Source: Alloboseaceae bacterium BT-24-1
GTDB taxonomy: Bacteria > Pseudomonadota > Alphaproteobacteria > Rhizobiales > Beijerinckiaceae
Reading direction: 5' to 3'
NCBI GenBank assembly: GCA_025846845.1
Contig: JAOYTL010000006.1
Location: forward strand, 343,237 to 407,236
DNA length: 64,000 nt
Below, one piece after another: positions 1 through 8,752 of this stretch. The notes beneath the pieces are model-generated. The model saw only the letters and a program-made list of their open reading frames with translations. It was not told the DNA's origin and made no database searches. Each line of letters opens with the position of its first letter. Within the stretch, counting starts at the first letter, position 1. Both the position numbers and the translations under genes were made by a program.

Positions 1-624
1 CTTGAGGACACCGGAGTTGGCGCGAACAAGTTGCTCGTCAGTCGGCTCGGCACTGACGATCGCATCGGCAATGAAACCGTTGACGAAGGCAGTCGCAGCG
101 CCGTTTCCCGTGATCTCCTCTTCGACCACCGACTGGATCTGGACGTCTCCGCGTAGGGTCAGTCCAGCGTGCGCGATCGCCTCAAGAGCGTAAAGCGATG
201 CCGATAGTCCAGCCTTCATGTCGCCGGCGCCGCGACCATAGAGCCAGTCGCCGTTCTTGCGCGCTTTGAAGGGTGGGGATGACCAGCGCGCCTCGTTGGC
301 CGCGGGCACGACGTCCATGTGGGAGTTGAAGGCCAAGGAGCGCCCGCCGCGCTGCTTGGCGGGCCTGAGACCGACAACGTTCCAGCTCGACCGATAGTCG
401 ATGGTCGACGGCGAAAAGGCCGGATGCTTGCCAATCTGGGTAGCGTCCGTCTGAAGCCGCCTGACCTTGTAGCCACGCTTCACCAAGGTCGCTTCCAGAA
501 AGCCCTGCGCTTCAGCTTCATTTTCGCGAAGTGTGCGGTAGCCCACGAGTTTGGCGAGGAACTCCACCTGCTCTTCGAACAGATCGTCGACGGCCTGCAG
601 AATCCGATCTTCGGGAGAAGTCAT
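1..624 (-). CDS. M20 family metallopeptidase (ArgE/DapE-like), 3' end beyond the window
   Basis: The complement strand encodes the first ~208 residues of an M20 zinc peptidase/deacylase that runs off the left edge. Visible family signatures are the first metal-binding stretch SHMDVVPA, the second motif GRGAGDMKAG and the catalytic glutamate pair in VVEEEITGNG. M20 enzymes hydrolyse N-acyl or peptide bonds with two zinc ions in the cytoplasm; acetylornithine deacetylase and succinyl-diaminopimelate desuccinylase are the closest well-known members, but substrate cannot be read from sequence. The start is ATG at 624, giving MTSPEDRILQAV, a typical N-terminal helix for the family. No neighbouring gene suggests a pathway. 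Confidence 0.85.
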   Translation of the reverse strand, partial: MTSPEDRILQAVDDLFEEQVEFLAKLVGYRTLRENEAEAQGFLEATLVKRGYKVRRLQTDATQIGKHPAFSPSTIDYRSSWNVVGLRPAKQRGGRSLAFNSHMDVVPAANEARWSSPPFKARKNGDWLYGRGAGDMKAGLSASLYALEAIAHAGLTLRGDVQIQSVVEEEITGNGAATAFVNGFIADAIVSAEPTDEQLVRANSGVLK

Positions 625-681
625 GATCGATATCCGAAGCTGAAGGACACGCGGGTCTGGCTAGATTTCGGATCGCTCAAA

Positions 682-963
682 CTAGCTTCGACGGACCTTG
701 GCGCCTGATCGGGATTTCGGAGTTCCCTTCCGAACCGGAGACTTGGCGCGGGATTTCGGCGTCACGTCCTTCGCGCGCTTGGCTCGGCCTTCGATGTTCA
801 AGCGATAGAGGCCGTAACCTATCGCCCCGGCGATGAGCACAGGCGCCGGAAGCCGGGTGGCCAAGAGCGTGAGCGGCACAGATAACCCCTCTGCAATATC
901 TCCCCGCTCCGCGTCACGTGCGATCCAGGCGCCGGCCAAACTGGCGAGTGTTGCTCTGATCAT
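682..963 (-). CDS. small membrane-associated protein with basic tail, unknown function
   Basis: A 93-residue ORF. The central part (about residues 28-55) is hydrophobic with a GAIGYGLYRL-type segment that could be one membrane helix, and the last ~35 residues are very rich in Lys, Arg and Ser (repeated PKSRAK/RKGTPKSRS). Ala/Gly-rich small proteins with this layout occur in rhizobial genomes next to stress genes, but I do not recognise a named family. It lies between the M20 gene and the divergent GlsB-type gene. The coding call rests on length, codon pattern and lack of a better frame. Confidence 0.5.
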   Translation of the reverse strand: MIRATLASLAGAWIARDAERGDIAEGLSVPLTLLATRLPAPVLIAGAIGYGLYRLNIEGRAKRAKDVTPKSRAKSPVRKGTPKSRSGAKVRRS

Positions 964-1123
964 TTGCGATGCTCTTTTTCCATTGCGGTTCTCGAATTTC
1001 GGGTGTCACGACACACCCTGAACGCCGACGGAGCCGTCCTGGATCCACGCACCATTGTCATCGATCGAACTTGCTTCCGGCGGCCCGTCTCCGTGCAGCA
1101 AGAAGGCCGGTTTGACCGAGCCC

Positions 1124-1149
1124 GGAACTTTCGGGGCACCGCCTGGGTT
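1124..1149 (+). promoter_or_regulatory. candidate EcfG (general stress sigma) promoter for the GlsB-type gene
   Basis: GGAAC at 1124-1128 and GGTT at 1146-1149 are separated by 17 bases. The alphaproteobacterial EcfG consensus is GGAAC-N16/17-CGTT. It lies ~55 bases upstream of the GlsB-type gene, a class often in the general stress regulon. The -10 has one mismatch. Confidence 0.4.
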
Positions 1150-1204
1150 GAGCTTGGCCAGGCGCGTGTCGCGCCCAAGCGAACATCAGGTGCGGAGGCT
1201 ATCC

Positions 1205-1459
1205 ATGGGCATCATTTGGACGATCATTATCGGGTTCGCTGCCGGCATCATCGCGAAGTTCTTGTCGCCGGGATCGAATGAGCCCTCAGGTTTCATCCTC
1301 ACGACCATTCTCGGCATCATCGGCGCCTTTGTAGCCACTTTCCTGGGGCAGGCACTGGGCTGGTACCTGCCAGGTGAAGGCGCTGGGTTGATCGGCGCCG
1401 TCATTGGAGCGGTGATCGTATTGATGGCCTGGTCGATGATGAGCCGCCGTAGCGCTTGA
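1205..1459 (+). CDS. GlsB/YeaQ/YmgE family stress-response membrane protein
   Basis: An 84-residue protein made almost wholly of three hydrophobic segments separated by glycine-rich turns (AGIIAKFL, IIGAFVATFLG, GLIGAVIGAVIVL). This is the transglycosylase-associated/GlsB-YeaQ family: small inner-membrane proteins induced by stress, with no established enzymatic activity. The start ATG at 1205 has a GGAGG-like element (cggaggct) just upstream. A candidate EcfG promoter lies ~55 bases further upstream. The next gene, 25 bases downstream, is a YidB-like protein often found near general-stress genes. Confidence 0.85.
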   Translation: MGIIWTIIIGFAAGIIAKFLSPGSNEPSGFILTTILGIIGAFVATFLGQALGWYLPGEGAGLIGAVIGAVIVLMAWSMMSRRSA

Positions 1460-1484
1460 GTTCCGAACCGAGGGAGAGAATCAC

Positions 1485-1940
1485 ATGAGCAACGAGAACA
1501 GCGGCTTTCCATCTATGACGGCCTTGCTCGGCCTGCTTGCAGTCGCGGGGTATCAAAACCGCGACAAGCTTGCTGAATGGTTCGGAGGCTCGCAGCAGGG
1601 CAAGGTTGCACAGGATGCACCGGCCGGCTTGGACAGGATCACGGAAGGCTCACAAGCAAATTCGGCTGGTGGCGTCGGGGGGTTTTTGGGCAACGGCCTC
1701 CAAGAGCTCATTGAACGCTTCAAGCAGGCCGGCCGCGGCGATGCTGCCGACTCTTGGGTTCGAACGGGCCCGAACCAGCAGATTGAGGAGCGCGACCTCG
1801 AGCAGGCGATTGGCCCTGGCGTCTTGGATCGCCTTGCGACGCAGACCGGCCTCAGCAGAGAAGAAATCTTGGCGCGGCTGTCGAAGCAGCTGCCAGAGGC
1901 GGTAGACAAGTACACGCCGGACGGGCGAGTCCCAGCTTAG
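1485..1940 (+). CDS. YidB-like DUF937 family protein
   Basis: 151 residues. The N-terminus has a short hydrophobic stretch (MTALLGLLAVAGYQNR). The C-terminal half carries the DUF937/YidB features: a Gly-rich segment before LQELIERFKQAGRGDAADSW, then the conserved GPNQQI and a helical tail with LSREEILARLSKQLPEAVDK. Function is unknown in the family. The ATG at 1485 follows AGGGAGAG. It is probably co-transcribed with the GlsB-type gene. Confidence 0.85.
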   Translation: MSNENSGFPSMTALLGLLAVAGYQNRDKLAEWFGGSQQGKVAQDAPAGLDRITEGSQANSAGGVGGFLGNGLQELIERFKQAGRGDAADSWVRTGPNQQIEERDLEQAIGPGVLDRLATQTGLSREEILARLSKQLPEAVDKYTPDGRVPA

Positions 1941-2194
1941 CGCAGCGAGCACTCGACAGCTACCCTCAAGCTCCTCCGCAACCAGTATTGTGCACACTCG
2001 CAAGGCGTTTACCGACGCGCGCATTGCTCTGCCCTGGCACGATCACTCAGAGTATTGTCGCTGGTCGGCACGTCGAGTCAGATCATTTTTCCTGCTCCGC
2101 AACCACCACGATGCTGTAGGAAACGAATTGTCTCCTGCTCTCAATCCGTCGGGCAGCGGATTTGATTTCTACCCATGAGCGCCTGCAGAGATTG

Positions 2195-2449
2195 TCAATC
2201 GTCGTTGTCGACACGACGTTTTATCTCGGTATTGGTGGCTACTTCCATAGCGCGGGCGATTTCGCCGGGCAGGTCGGGATACTCTGCCTCGATTTCCTCT
2301 TGGGGAATCCCGGCAGAGTTAGCGTCGAGCAGGAGTTGCGTCGCTAGGTGCATGTTCCGCTCGTCTGGTCCTTCTTCATCGTGATAAACATCAGGCTGGA
2401 CACGCTCGGCGATCCACTGTTCGACATAGGCAATTGCTCGCGTTGACAT
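2195..2449 (-). CDS. small acidic protein, DUF768-like
   Basis: 84 residues starting MSTRAIAYVEQWIAERV and ending in a helical, acidic tail (GEIARAMEVATNTEIKRRVDNDD). It resembles small rhizobial DUF768-type proteins, which have a conserved WI(A/E)xN/xV start and an E-I-E-E-hydrophobic centre; function is unknown. The longer reading frame starting at 2599 overlaps the neighbouring gene; the ATG at 2449 with AAAGGACC upstream is preferred. Confidence 0.55.
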   Translation of the reverse strand: MSTRAIAYVEQWIAERVQPDVYHDEEGPDERNMHLATQLLLDANSAGIPQEEIEAEYPDLPGEIARAMEVATNTEIKRRVDNDD

Positions 2450-2493
2450 GGCTTGGTCCTTTACCAGTTTAGGAACGGCGCCTGCATTGCGCT

Positions 2494-2733
2494 CTACGAT
2501 GATTTTTTTCGCGCCTGTCCTTTGAAATCGAGTGAGGCGCGATAGACTTCTTCGCCGGCCTCGTTTCGGACATGAGTCTTCATTGAGAGCCGTTGGCAAT
2601 TTGGCAGATCGTACTTCGCCATATCCGCCAGTGCTCGCTGAGCTTCTGCCGCTGCGCCTTCCTCACTGGAAAAATCGATTCTAGTTGGTCGAACTACCTT
2701 TTGAGTCCTTGGTGGTGATCCGAAATTGGCCAT
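2494..2733 (-). CDS. DUF6894-like small protein
   Basis: 79 residues. The pattern EAQRALADMAKYDLP followed by a turn and VRNEAGEEVYRASLDFKG matches the DUF6894 layout (a helix of repeated alanines, then a beta hairpin with conserved DEAG-type turn) common in Bradyrhizobium and Methylobacterium. No function is known. The ATG at 2733 has a GGAGGAG ribosome binding site; upstream in-frame codons look non-coding. It is upstream of, and in the same direction as, the DUF768-like gene. Confidence 0.55.
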   Translation of the reverse strand: MANFGSPPRTQKVVRPTRIDFSSEEGAAAEAQRALADMAKYDLPNCQRLSMKTHVRNEAGEEVYRASLDFKGQARKKSS

Positions 2734-2872
2734 GACCAGCTCCTCCGATGATGAGAATGCGCGAGCGTGCCTCTCGTTCCGCCCGTGCAGGCGACGATGA
2801 GCGCAAACCTTTCGTACCAATCGTGATGATGTTCGCTGCTGCTGGGGAACTGGGTCGAAGCGCGGTGGGGCG

Positions 2873-2897
2873 GGAACTGAGTTCTGCCATCGCGGTT
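2873..2897 (+). promoter_or_regulatory. candidate EcfG promoter
   Basis: GGAAC at 2873-2877 and GGTT at 2894-2897 are separated by 16 bases. The predicted transcript would start near 2904, which supports the second ATG (2928) for the downstream small gene. Confidence 0.35.
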
Positions 2898-2927
2898 TAA
2901 TCGATGGGGGACACAGGGAGTATCGCC

Positions 2928-3113
2928 ATGAGAGACGGCAAGGGAAATAAGCTAACTGCGGAAGAAGAAGCTCAGGTTAAATCCATCGAGGTCACTCCAG
3001 GCAGTGACTCGCTGAAAAAAGTCTCGATCGATCCGAAACCAGACCCAGTTCAGGATCGCGATCGGCGCACCGAGACCGGGACACCGCATACCGAAACGGC
3101 ACCAAAATTTTAG
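2928..3113 (+). CDS. small hydrophilic protein of unknown function
   Basis: 61 residues, strongly hydrophilic, rich in Asp, Lys, Thr and Pro in its second half (PKPDPVQDRDRRTETGTPHTE). It has no hydrophobic core and is probably disordered. The ATG at 2928 has GGGAG 8 bases upstream, better than the in-frame ATG at 2904. A candidate EcfG promoter precedes it. No family recognised. Confidence 0.4.
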   Translation: MRDGKGNKLTAEEEAQVKSIEVTPGSDSLKKVSIDPKPDPVQDRDRRTETGTPHTETAPKF

Positions 3114-3183
3114 TCGTCTTCGAAAGGTGAGGCGTGTCCAGGCAACGGAGGAGGGGCAAGCTTGACTCGCACCGCCAGAATGA

Positions 3184-3198
3184 GAACAAAGAGGGAAC
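3184..3198 (+). promoter_or_regulatory. LexA (SOS) box upstream of the imu cassette
   Basis: GAAC-N7-GAAC (GAAC at 3184-3187 and 3195-3198) is the reverse complement of the alphaproteobacterial LexA direct repeat GTTC-N7-GTTC. It lies 25 bases before the imuA start, as expected for a DNA-damage-inducible imuABC operon. Confidence 0.75.
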
Positions 3199-3222
3199 TT
3201 ATTCACGACGGGTCATGTTCAA

Positions 3223-3975
3223 TTGCGGTCTCAGCCCGCCCTTCAGTCGTTGCGAGACCAGATCGAACGGATCGAAGGACGCAGCACGCGTGATCGAACG
3301 GCGCTTCCATTTGGTGTCGCGGCCATGGATTCTCGGCTTCCCGGTGGAGGATTGGCGCTAGGCGCGCTTCACGAAGTTGGGGGCGGCGGCCAAGGAGCAA
3401 TCGATGGCGCTGCGGCAGCGCTTTTTACTGCCGGCGTCGCCGCACGGACGCCAGGAAAAGTTCTGTGGTGTATGACCCAGTGCGACCTGTTCGCGCCGTC
3501 TGTCGCCCAGGCAGGATTGCTGCCCGACCGTGTGATCTATGTAGAAGCCGCTGACGACAAGACAGTGCTGGCGTGCATGGAGGAAGGCCTCCGCCATGGC
3601 GGTCTCGGCTCTGTCGTCGGAGAGGTCACCCGCCTTTCGATGACGGCATCTCGACGGCTGCAACTGGCCGCGGAGGGCACAGGGTCGATCGGGATTGCTC
3701 TACGTCGGTGGCTACGCGAACCGGACGTATCGGACTTCGGACAACCCACCGCAGCCATGACGCGATGGCGGGTTTCTGTTCTTCCGTCGACGGCTCTTCC
3801 GGTTACCGGGGTCGGCCGACATCGGTGGCTGGTTGAACTCATTCGTGTCCGGGCGGGTGAAAGCGCAGATTTCGAATTGGAGGCTTGCGATGACACGGGT
3901 CGTCTCGGTCTTCCTGCCGAGCTGGTCGATCGACCGGTTTCGGCGGGCGGCTGGCGACGCGGCACCTTCGCCTGA
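3223..3975 (+). CDS. imuA: ImuA, RecA-like accessory factor of translesion synthesis
   Basis: 250 residues. ImuA proteins are RecA/SulA-like and act with ImuB and DnaE2 in damage-induced mutagenesis. The protein begins with a helix LQSLRDQIERIEG, then has the RecA-like core: LPGGGLALGALHEVGG, a strand plus VLWCMTQCDLFAPSVA, and LRHGGLGSVVGEV. The start is taken as TTG at 3223 because it gives the family's usual N-terminus; the nearby ATG at 3215 is out of frame. A LexA box lies just upstream. Its 3' end overlaps imuB by 86 bases, implying translational coupling. Confidence 0.88.
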   Translation: MRSQPALQSLRDQIERIEGRSTRDRTALPFGVAAMDSRLPGGGLALGALHEVGGGGQGAIDGAAAALFTAGVAARTPGKVLWCMTQCDLFAPSVAQAGLLPDRVIYVEAADDKTVLACMEEGLRHGGLGSVVGEVTRLSMTASRRLQLAAEGTGSIGIALRRWLREPDVSDFGQPTAAMTRWRVSVLPSTALPVTGVGRHRWLVELIRVRAGESADFELEACDDTGRLGLPAELVDRPVSAGGWRRGTFA

Positions 3976-5413
3976 GGTCCCGCTCGTCCTGATCGCCCGC
4001 GACGGAAGTAGGAGGTTGGTGCAGGCAGCGAGCGCCACGGCGTTCGCCGCGGGGCTTCGTGTTGGCATGCCAGCCACTAAGGCGCAGGCGCTAGTGCCAG
4101 GATTGGCAGTTGAAGAGGCCGATTTAGCAGCCGATGCTCAAGAGTTAGAAGGGCTGGCAATCTGGCTATACCAACGTGCCGCGCCGGTCGTGGCGCCAGA
4201 CCCGCCCAGCGGCATCGTCATCGATGCCAGCGGAGCCGACCACCTCCACGGTGGCGAGACGGCGATGCTTGACCAGATAGTCGGTCGCCTCGCGATGTCG
4301 GGCGTCGAAGCGAGGGCTGCGGTGGCCGATACCTGGGGTACAGCTCACGCCTTGGCGCGATACGTCGCTCGATCGACCGTCGTGGCTCCGGCCGGGCACG
4401 GCGCGTTGCCCATCGTCCATCTCCCCCTGGAATGCTTGCGGATTCCAGTGCGGATCGCGGCAGACCTTCGCGTACTTGGCTTTGAGACCGCCGGCGATCT
4501 CATCTCCCAGCCGCGGTCCCCGCTCACGCTCCGTTTCGGGCCCGATATCGCACGCCGATTGGCCCAGGCGCTTGGCGAAGTAGCGGAGCCGATAATCGCG
4601 ATACGGCCGCCCGATCTTATTGAGGTCCGGCGTGCCTTCGCCGAGCCCATTGGCGCTCCCGAAACGATCGCCCGCTACATCGGTAAGCTCGTCGCCGAAC
4701 TCTGCGAACGCCTCGAAGAGCGCGCCCTCGGTGGCAGGCGCCTCGATTTGATCTGCCACCGCCTCGACGGAGGTCTTCAGACCGTACGGATCGGGCTTGC
4801 ACGGCCTGTTTGCGACGTCAGGCGCCTCACACGTCTGCTCTGCGATAAGATAGAAACACTCGCGCCCGGCTTGGGGATCGAGATCATGACGCTCGCCGCA
4901 ATCTTGGCCGAACCGCTGGAGCGCAAGCAGATTGCGAGCTCGCTCGTGGAGGAATTCGACCCGGACGTCTCCGGGTTGATCGACATCCTGGCAAATCGCG
5001 TCGGCGACAAAGCCGTCTACCGCCTAGTCCCCGTTGCCAGCGACGTCCCGGAACGATCCGTCCGCCGGGTTGCAGCACTTGCCGAGGAAACCGGAGCCGT
5101 ATGGCCGACCCACTGGCCGCGGCCCGCTCGCCTGCTGTCGCGTCCGGAGCCGGTGGAGACGCTGGCGCTACTGCCCGACCATCCGCCTGCCTGGTTCAGC
5201 TGGCGCGGCATTCGGCGCCGCGTCAGGCGCGCGGACGGGCCCGAGCGCGTGTTCGGGGAGTGGTGGAAGCGGGACGCAGAGATGGCGGCGGTTCGTGACT
5301 ATTTCCAAGTCGAGGACGACGCGGGAGAGCGCTACTGGCTGTATCGCGCCGGCGACGGCGAGGACACCGCAACGGGATCGCACAGGTGGTTCCTCCATGG
5401 GGTGTTCGGATGA
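3890..5413 (+). CDS. imuB: ImuB, Y-family polymerase-like protein
   Basis: 507 residues. ImuB is a catalytically inactive Y-family polymerase relative that bridges DnaE2 and the beta clamp. The N-terminus RVVSVFLPSWSIDRFRR replaces the Y-family metal-binding motif, and GIVIDASGADHLHGGE lacks the usual acidic pair, as in other ImuB proteins. A finger/thumb region follows (ADLRVLGFETAGDLISQPR), then a little-finger-like and a C-terminal tail. The ATG at 3890 has GGAGG 6 bases upstream; an in-frame ATG at 3833 has none. The stop overlaps dnaE2 as ATGA. Confidence 0.9.
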   Translation: MTRVVSVFLPSWSIDRFRRAAGDAAPSPEVPLVLIARDGSRRLVQAASATAFAAGLRVGMPATKAQALVPGLAVEEADLAADAQELEGLAIWLYQRAAPVVAPDPPSGIVIDASGADHLHGGETAMLDQIVGRLAMSGVEARAAVADTWGTAHALARYVARSTVVAPAGHGALPIVHLPLECLRIPVRIAADLRVLGFETAGDLISQPRSPLTLRFGPDIARRLAQALGEVAEPIIAIRPPDLIEVRRAFAEPIGAPETIARYIGKLVAELCERLEERALGGRRLDLICHRLDGGLQTVRIGLARPVCDVRRLTRLLCDKIETLAPGLGIEIMTLAAILAEPLERKQIASSLVEEFDPDVSGLIDILANRVGDKAVYRLVPVASDVPERSVRRVAALAEETGAVWPTHWPRPARLLSRPEPVETLALLPDHPPAWFSWRGIRRRVRRADGPERVFGEWWKRDAEMAAVRDYFQVEDDAGERYWLYRAGDGEDTATGSHRWFLHGVFG

Positions 5414-8400
5414 GCACGCGCTACGCCGAGCTCCAAGTCACCAGCCACTTTAGCTTCCTGCGCGGCGCGTCCTCCGCCGAGGAGCTTTTCGCGCAGGCTG
5501 CCATGCTGGGCATCGAGGCGCTGGCCGTCGTCGATCGCAATTCGCTTGCCGGGATCGTCCGCGCCCATGAGGCCGCGAAGACGACGGGCATACGGCTCAT
5601 CGTCGGATGCCGCTTGGATCTCGCCGACGGGATGTCGCTCCTCGTCTACCCCATCGACCGCGCCGCCTATTCCCGTCTCTGCCGGCTGCTTTCGATAGGG
5701 AAGAAGCGTGGCGGGAAGGCACGCTGCCACCTCGAATGGTCGGATGTCGTTGCCCATAGCGAGGGATTGGTCGCCGTCCTTGTACCAGACCAAGCCGACG
5801 ACGAATGTGCCTTCCGTCTGCGCAGGCTTCGCGACGGCTTCGGCGACCGGGGCTACGTCGCGCTGTCGCTGCGGCGCCGGCCGAACGACGCTCTCCGGCT
5901 TCACGAGCTTTCGAACCTTGCAACCCGGATGCGCGTGCCGACGGTCGTCACCAACGACGTGCTGTTCCACAAGCCAGCGCGGCGTATCTTGCAGGATGTC
6001 GTCACCTGCATCCGGCACAATGTTACGATCGACGCCCTCGGCGACCGCCGCGAACGCCACGCCGACCGCTACCTGAAGCTCCCCGAGGAGATGCATCGGC
6101 TGTTCGCGCGCTATCCCGAGGCATTGGCCCGAACGCTCCACATCGCCGACCGCTGCCGGTTTTCGCTCGATGAACTCGCCTACCAATACCCGGAGGAGCG
6201 CGACGATCCCTCGCTGACGCCGCAGGAGACCCTGGCGAAGCTGACTTGGGCAGGCGCCGCAGCCCGGTACCCCGAAGGCATTCCGGACAGTGTCCGTGCC
6301 AGTCTGAACCACGAGCTGATTCTGATCGAGAAGCTCGGATATGCCCCCTATTTTCTGACGGTCAACGCGATCGTCCGTTTCGCTCGTTCGCGCGACATTC
6401 TCTGCCAGGGACGCGGCTCGGCTGCGAACTCGGCCGTTTGCTTCGTCCTGGGCATTACCTCGATCGACCCAGGGCGCAACGATCTCTTGTTCGAGCGGTT
6501 CGTGTCTGAAGAGCGGCGGGAGCCTCCCGACATCGACGTCGACTTCGAGCATGAGCGGCGCGAGATCGTCATGCAGTGGGTATTCGATACCTACGGCCGG
6601 GACCATGCGGCGCTTTGTTCGACCGTCATCCGGTACCGGACCAAGGGCGCCTTGCGCGATGTCGGCAAGGCGTTGGGGCTTCCCGAAGATTTAATTAGGG
6701 CGCTGTCGTCTCAGGTTTGGGCGTGGTCCGAGGAGGGCGTCGAGAAACGCCATGTCGAAGAGCTCAATCTCAACTTGACCGACCGCCGGCTTCGATTGAC
6801 GCTCGATCTCGCCCGTCAGCTCCAGGGAGCGCCGCGGCATCTATCCCAGCACCCGGGCGGGTTCGTGCTGACGCATGATCGCCTTGACGACCTCGTTCCA
6901 ATCGAACCGGCTGCCATGGCCGACCGCCAGGTGATCGAGTGGGACAAGGATGACATCGACGCCCTGCGCTTCATGAAGGTCGACGTGCTCGCACTCGGGA
7001 TGCTGACCTGTATGAAGCGGGGTCTCGACATGCTGGCCGATCACAAGGGCATTAAGCTCGACCTGGCCTCAATCCCGGCGGAGGATCCTCGGACCTACGC
7101 GATGATCCGCAAGGCCGACACGCTTGGGACATTTCAAATCGAAAGCCGGGCCCAGATGTCGATGCTTCCGCGTTTGAAGCCGCGGACCTACTACGACCTC
7201 GTCGTCCAAGTCGCCATCGTTCGGCCTGGCCCGATTCAGGGCGATATGGTCCACCCTTATCTGCGACGGCGTGAGGGGCGCGAGCCCGTGCAGTATCCAA
7301 AACCCGAACTGGAAAAGGTGCTTGGCAAGACGCTTGGGGTACCGCTCTTTCAGGAGCAGGCCATGCGGGTCTCGATCGAATGCGCCGGTTTCACGCCCGG
7401 CGAAGCCGACATGCTGCGAAAGAGCATGGCGACGTTCAAGTTCACCGGCGGCGTTTCTGCTTTCAAGGAAAAGCTCGTGAGTGGCATGGTCGCCAATGGC
7501 TACGAGCAGCCGTTCGCGGAACAGACCTTCCGGCAACTCGAAGGCTTCGGCAGCTATGGTTTTCCCGAGAGCCATGCCGCCTCGTTTGCCCTCATCGCCT
7601 ATGCATCGGCTTGGCTTAAATGCTGGCATCCCGACGTCTTTTGCGCCGCTCTGTTGAATAGCCAGCCGATGGGCTTCTACGCGCCCGCCCAGATCGTTCG
7701 CGACGCGCGGGACCATGGCGTCGAGGTTCGGCCGGTCTGCGCAAACGCTTCGCGCTGGGACTGTTCACTGGAGCAGACAGACGACGAGGTGCGCTTCGCC
7801 GTCCGCCTCGGTTTGCGCATGGTCAAGGGTCTCTCCAATGCTCACGCGGCTGCGATCATCACGGCGCGCGCGGGCTTACGCTTCTCCTCAGTCGAAGATC
7901 TCTGGCGCCGTGCTCGTGTGCCCGTCGCCGCCCTGGCGCACATCGCCGAGGCCGACGGATTTCGGCCTGCCTTCCGGCTCGCCCGTCGGGACGCGATTTG
8001 GGCCATCCGGGCCCTGCGCGACGAGCCCTTGCCTTTGTTCAAAGTGGCTCCAGACGGGTATGCCGAGGAAGCTCCTGAACCTGCGATCGCGCTGCGGCCG
8101 ATGACCGCGGGAGGCGACGTCGTCGAAGATTACCGGCATGTCGGCCTGACCCTCGGAGATCACCCAGTGTCATTCCTGCGGAGGGATTTGCAGCGCAAAC
8201 GCATCGTCAGCTGCCAGGCTGCGATGGAGGCGCGCGACGGTCGTTGGCTTGAAGCGGCAGGCATCGTGCTCGTGCGTCAGCGACCGGGCTCGGCGAAGGG
8301 CGTCATGTTCATTACCCTGGAGGACGAGACCGGCATCGCGAACTTGGTGGTCTGGCCGGCGGTATTTGAGCGCTTTCGCAGGACGATTCTTTCCGCGGGG

Positions 8401-8670
8401 ATGATCTCCGCGCGAGGCCGCATCCAGCGCGAGGGCGAAGTCGTTCATCTCGTAGCCCAGCGGCTGACTGATCTTTCTGCTGACCTTGCCGGTATCGGGC
8501 AGCGAGACCGGCCGTTCCCGCTGCCGCACGGACGAGGCGATGAATTCCATCATGGGTCGCCAACCCCCGATCCGCGGGATCTCCCGCCGAAGGGGTTGCG
8601 GACGCGGGATATCTACATCCCCGATCTCCACATCGACACGATCAAGGTAAAGACGCGGGATTTCCGCTGA
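5410..8670 (+). CDS. dnaE2: DnaE2, error-prone DNA polymerase III alpha subunit (ImuC)
   Basis: 1086 residues, the normal length of DnaE2. DnaE2 performs error-prone synthesis past lesions. The N-terminal PHP domain begins YAELQVTSHFSFLRGAS; the C-family catalytic motif PDIDVDF is near residue 375 and the third aspartate is in KVDVLALGMLT near 523. Downstream, EQAMRVSIECAGFTPGEAD and GSYGFPESHAASFALIAY are conserved family stretches, and a C-terminal OB-fold domain includes GVMFITLEDETGIANLVVWP. ATGA overlap with imuB shows operon coupling. The whole cassette is probably LexA-controlled. Confidence 0.95.
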   Translation: MSTRYAELQVTSHFSFLRGASSAEELFAQAAMLGIEALAVVDRNSLAGIVRAHEAAKTTGIRLIVGCRLDLADGMSLLVYPIDRAAYSRLCRLLSIGKKRGGKARCHLEWSDVVAHSEGLVAVLVPDQADDECAFRLRRLRDGFGDRGYVALSLRRRPNDALRLHELSNLATRMRVPTVVTNDVLFHKPARRILQDVVTCIRHNVTIDALGDRRERHADRYLKLPEEMHRLFARYPEALARTLHIADRCRFSLDELAYQYPEERDDPSLTPQETLAKLTWAGAAARYPEGIPDSVRASLNHELILIEKLGYAPYFLTVNAIVRFARSRDILCQGRGSAANSAVCFVLGITSIDPGRNDLLFERFVSEERREPPDIDVDFEHERREIVMQWVFDTYGRDHAALCSTVIRYRTKGALRDVGKALGLPEDLIRALSSQVWAWSEEGVEKRHVEELNLNLTDRRLRLTLDLARQLQGAPRHLSQHPGGFVLTHDRLDDLVPIEPAAMADRQVIEWDKDDIDALRFMKVDVLALGMLTCMKRGLDMLADHKGIKLDLASIPAEDPRTYAMIRKADTLGTFQIESRAQMSMLPRLKPRTYYDLVVQVAIVRPGPIQGDMVHPYLRRREGREPVQYPKPELEKVLGKTLGVPLFQEQAMRVSIECAGFTPGEADMLRKSMATFKFTGGVSAFKEKLVSGMVANGYEQPFAEQTFRQLEGFGSYGFPESHAASFALIAYASAWLKCWHPDVFCAALLNSQPMGFYAPAQIVRDARDHGVEVRPVCANASRWDCSLEQTDDEVRFAVRLGLRMVKGLSNAHAAAIITARAGLRFSSVEDLWRRARVPVAALAHIAEADGFRPAFRLARRDAIWAIRALRDEPLPLFKVAPDGYAEEAPEPAIALRPMTAGGDVVEDYRHVGLTLGDHPVSFLRRDLQRKRIVSCQAAMEARDGRWLEAAGIVLVRQRPGSAKGVMFITLEDETGIANLVVWPAVFERFRRTILSAGMISARGRIQREGEVVHLVAQRLTDLSADLAGIGQRDRPFPLPHGRGDEFHHGSPTPDPRDLPPKGLRTRDIYIPDLHIDTIKVKTRDFR

Positions 8671-8752
8671 CCGCTTGGCTAGCGGCCGAAGTTCCCCGCC
8701 GGATACCCGCTCCTGACTTGTAACAGTCGAGGCGGATGCTGATGTGAGGATC

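Noticed and set aside
3134..3361. 75-residue frame covering the LexA box and imuA start
   Set aside because: It spans the SOS box and overlaps imuA in another frame; no supporting signal.
5332..6606. Long leftward reading frame opposite dnaE2
   Set aside because: It is antisense to conserved DnaE2 coding sequence and has no family pattern; GC-rich third positions create open antisense frames.
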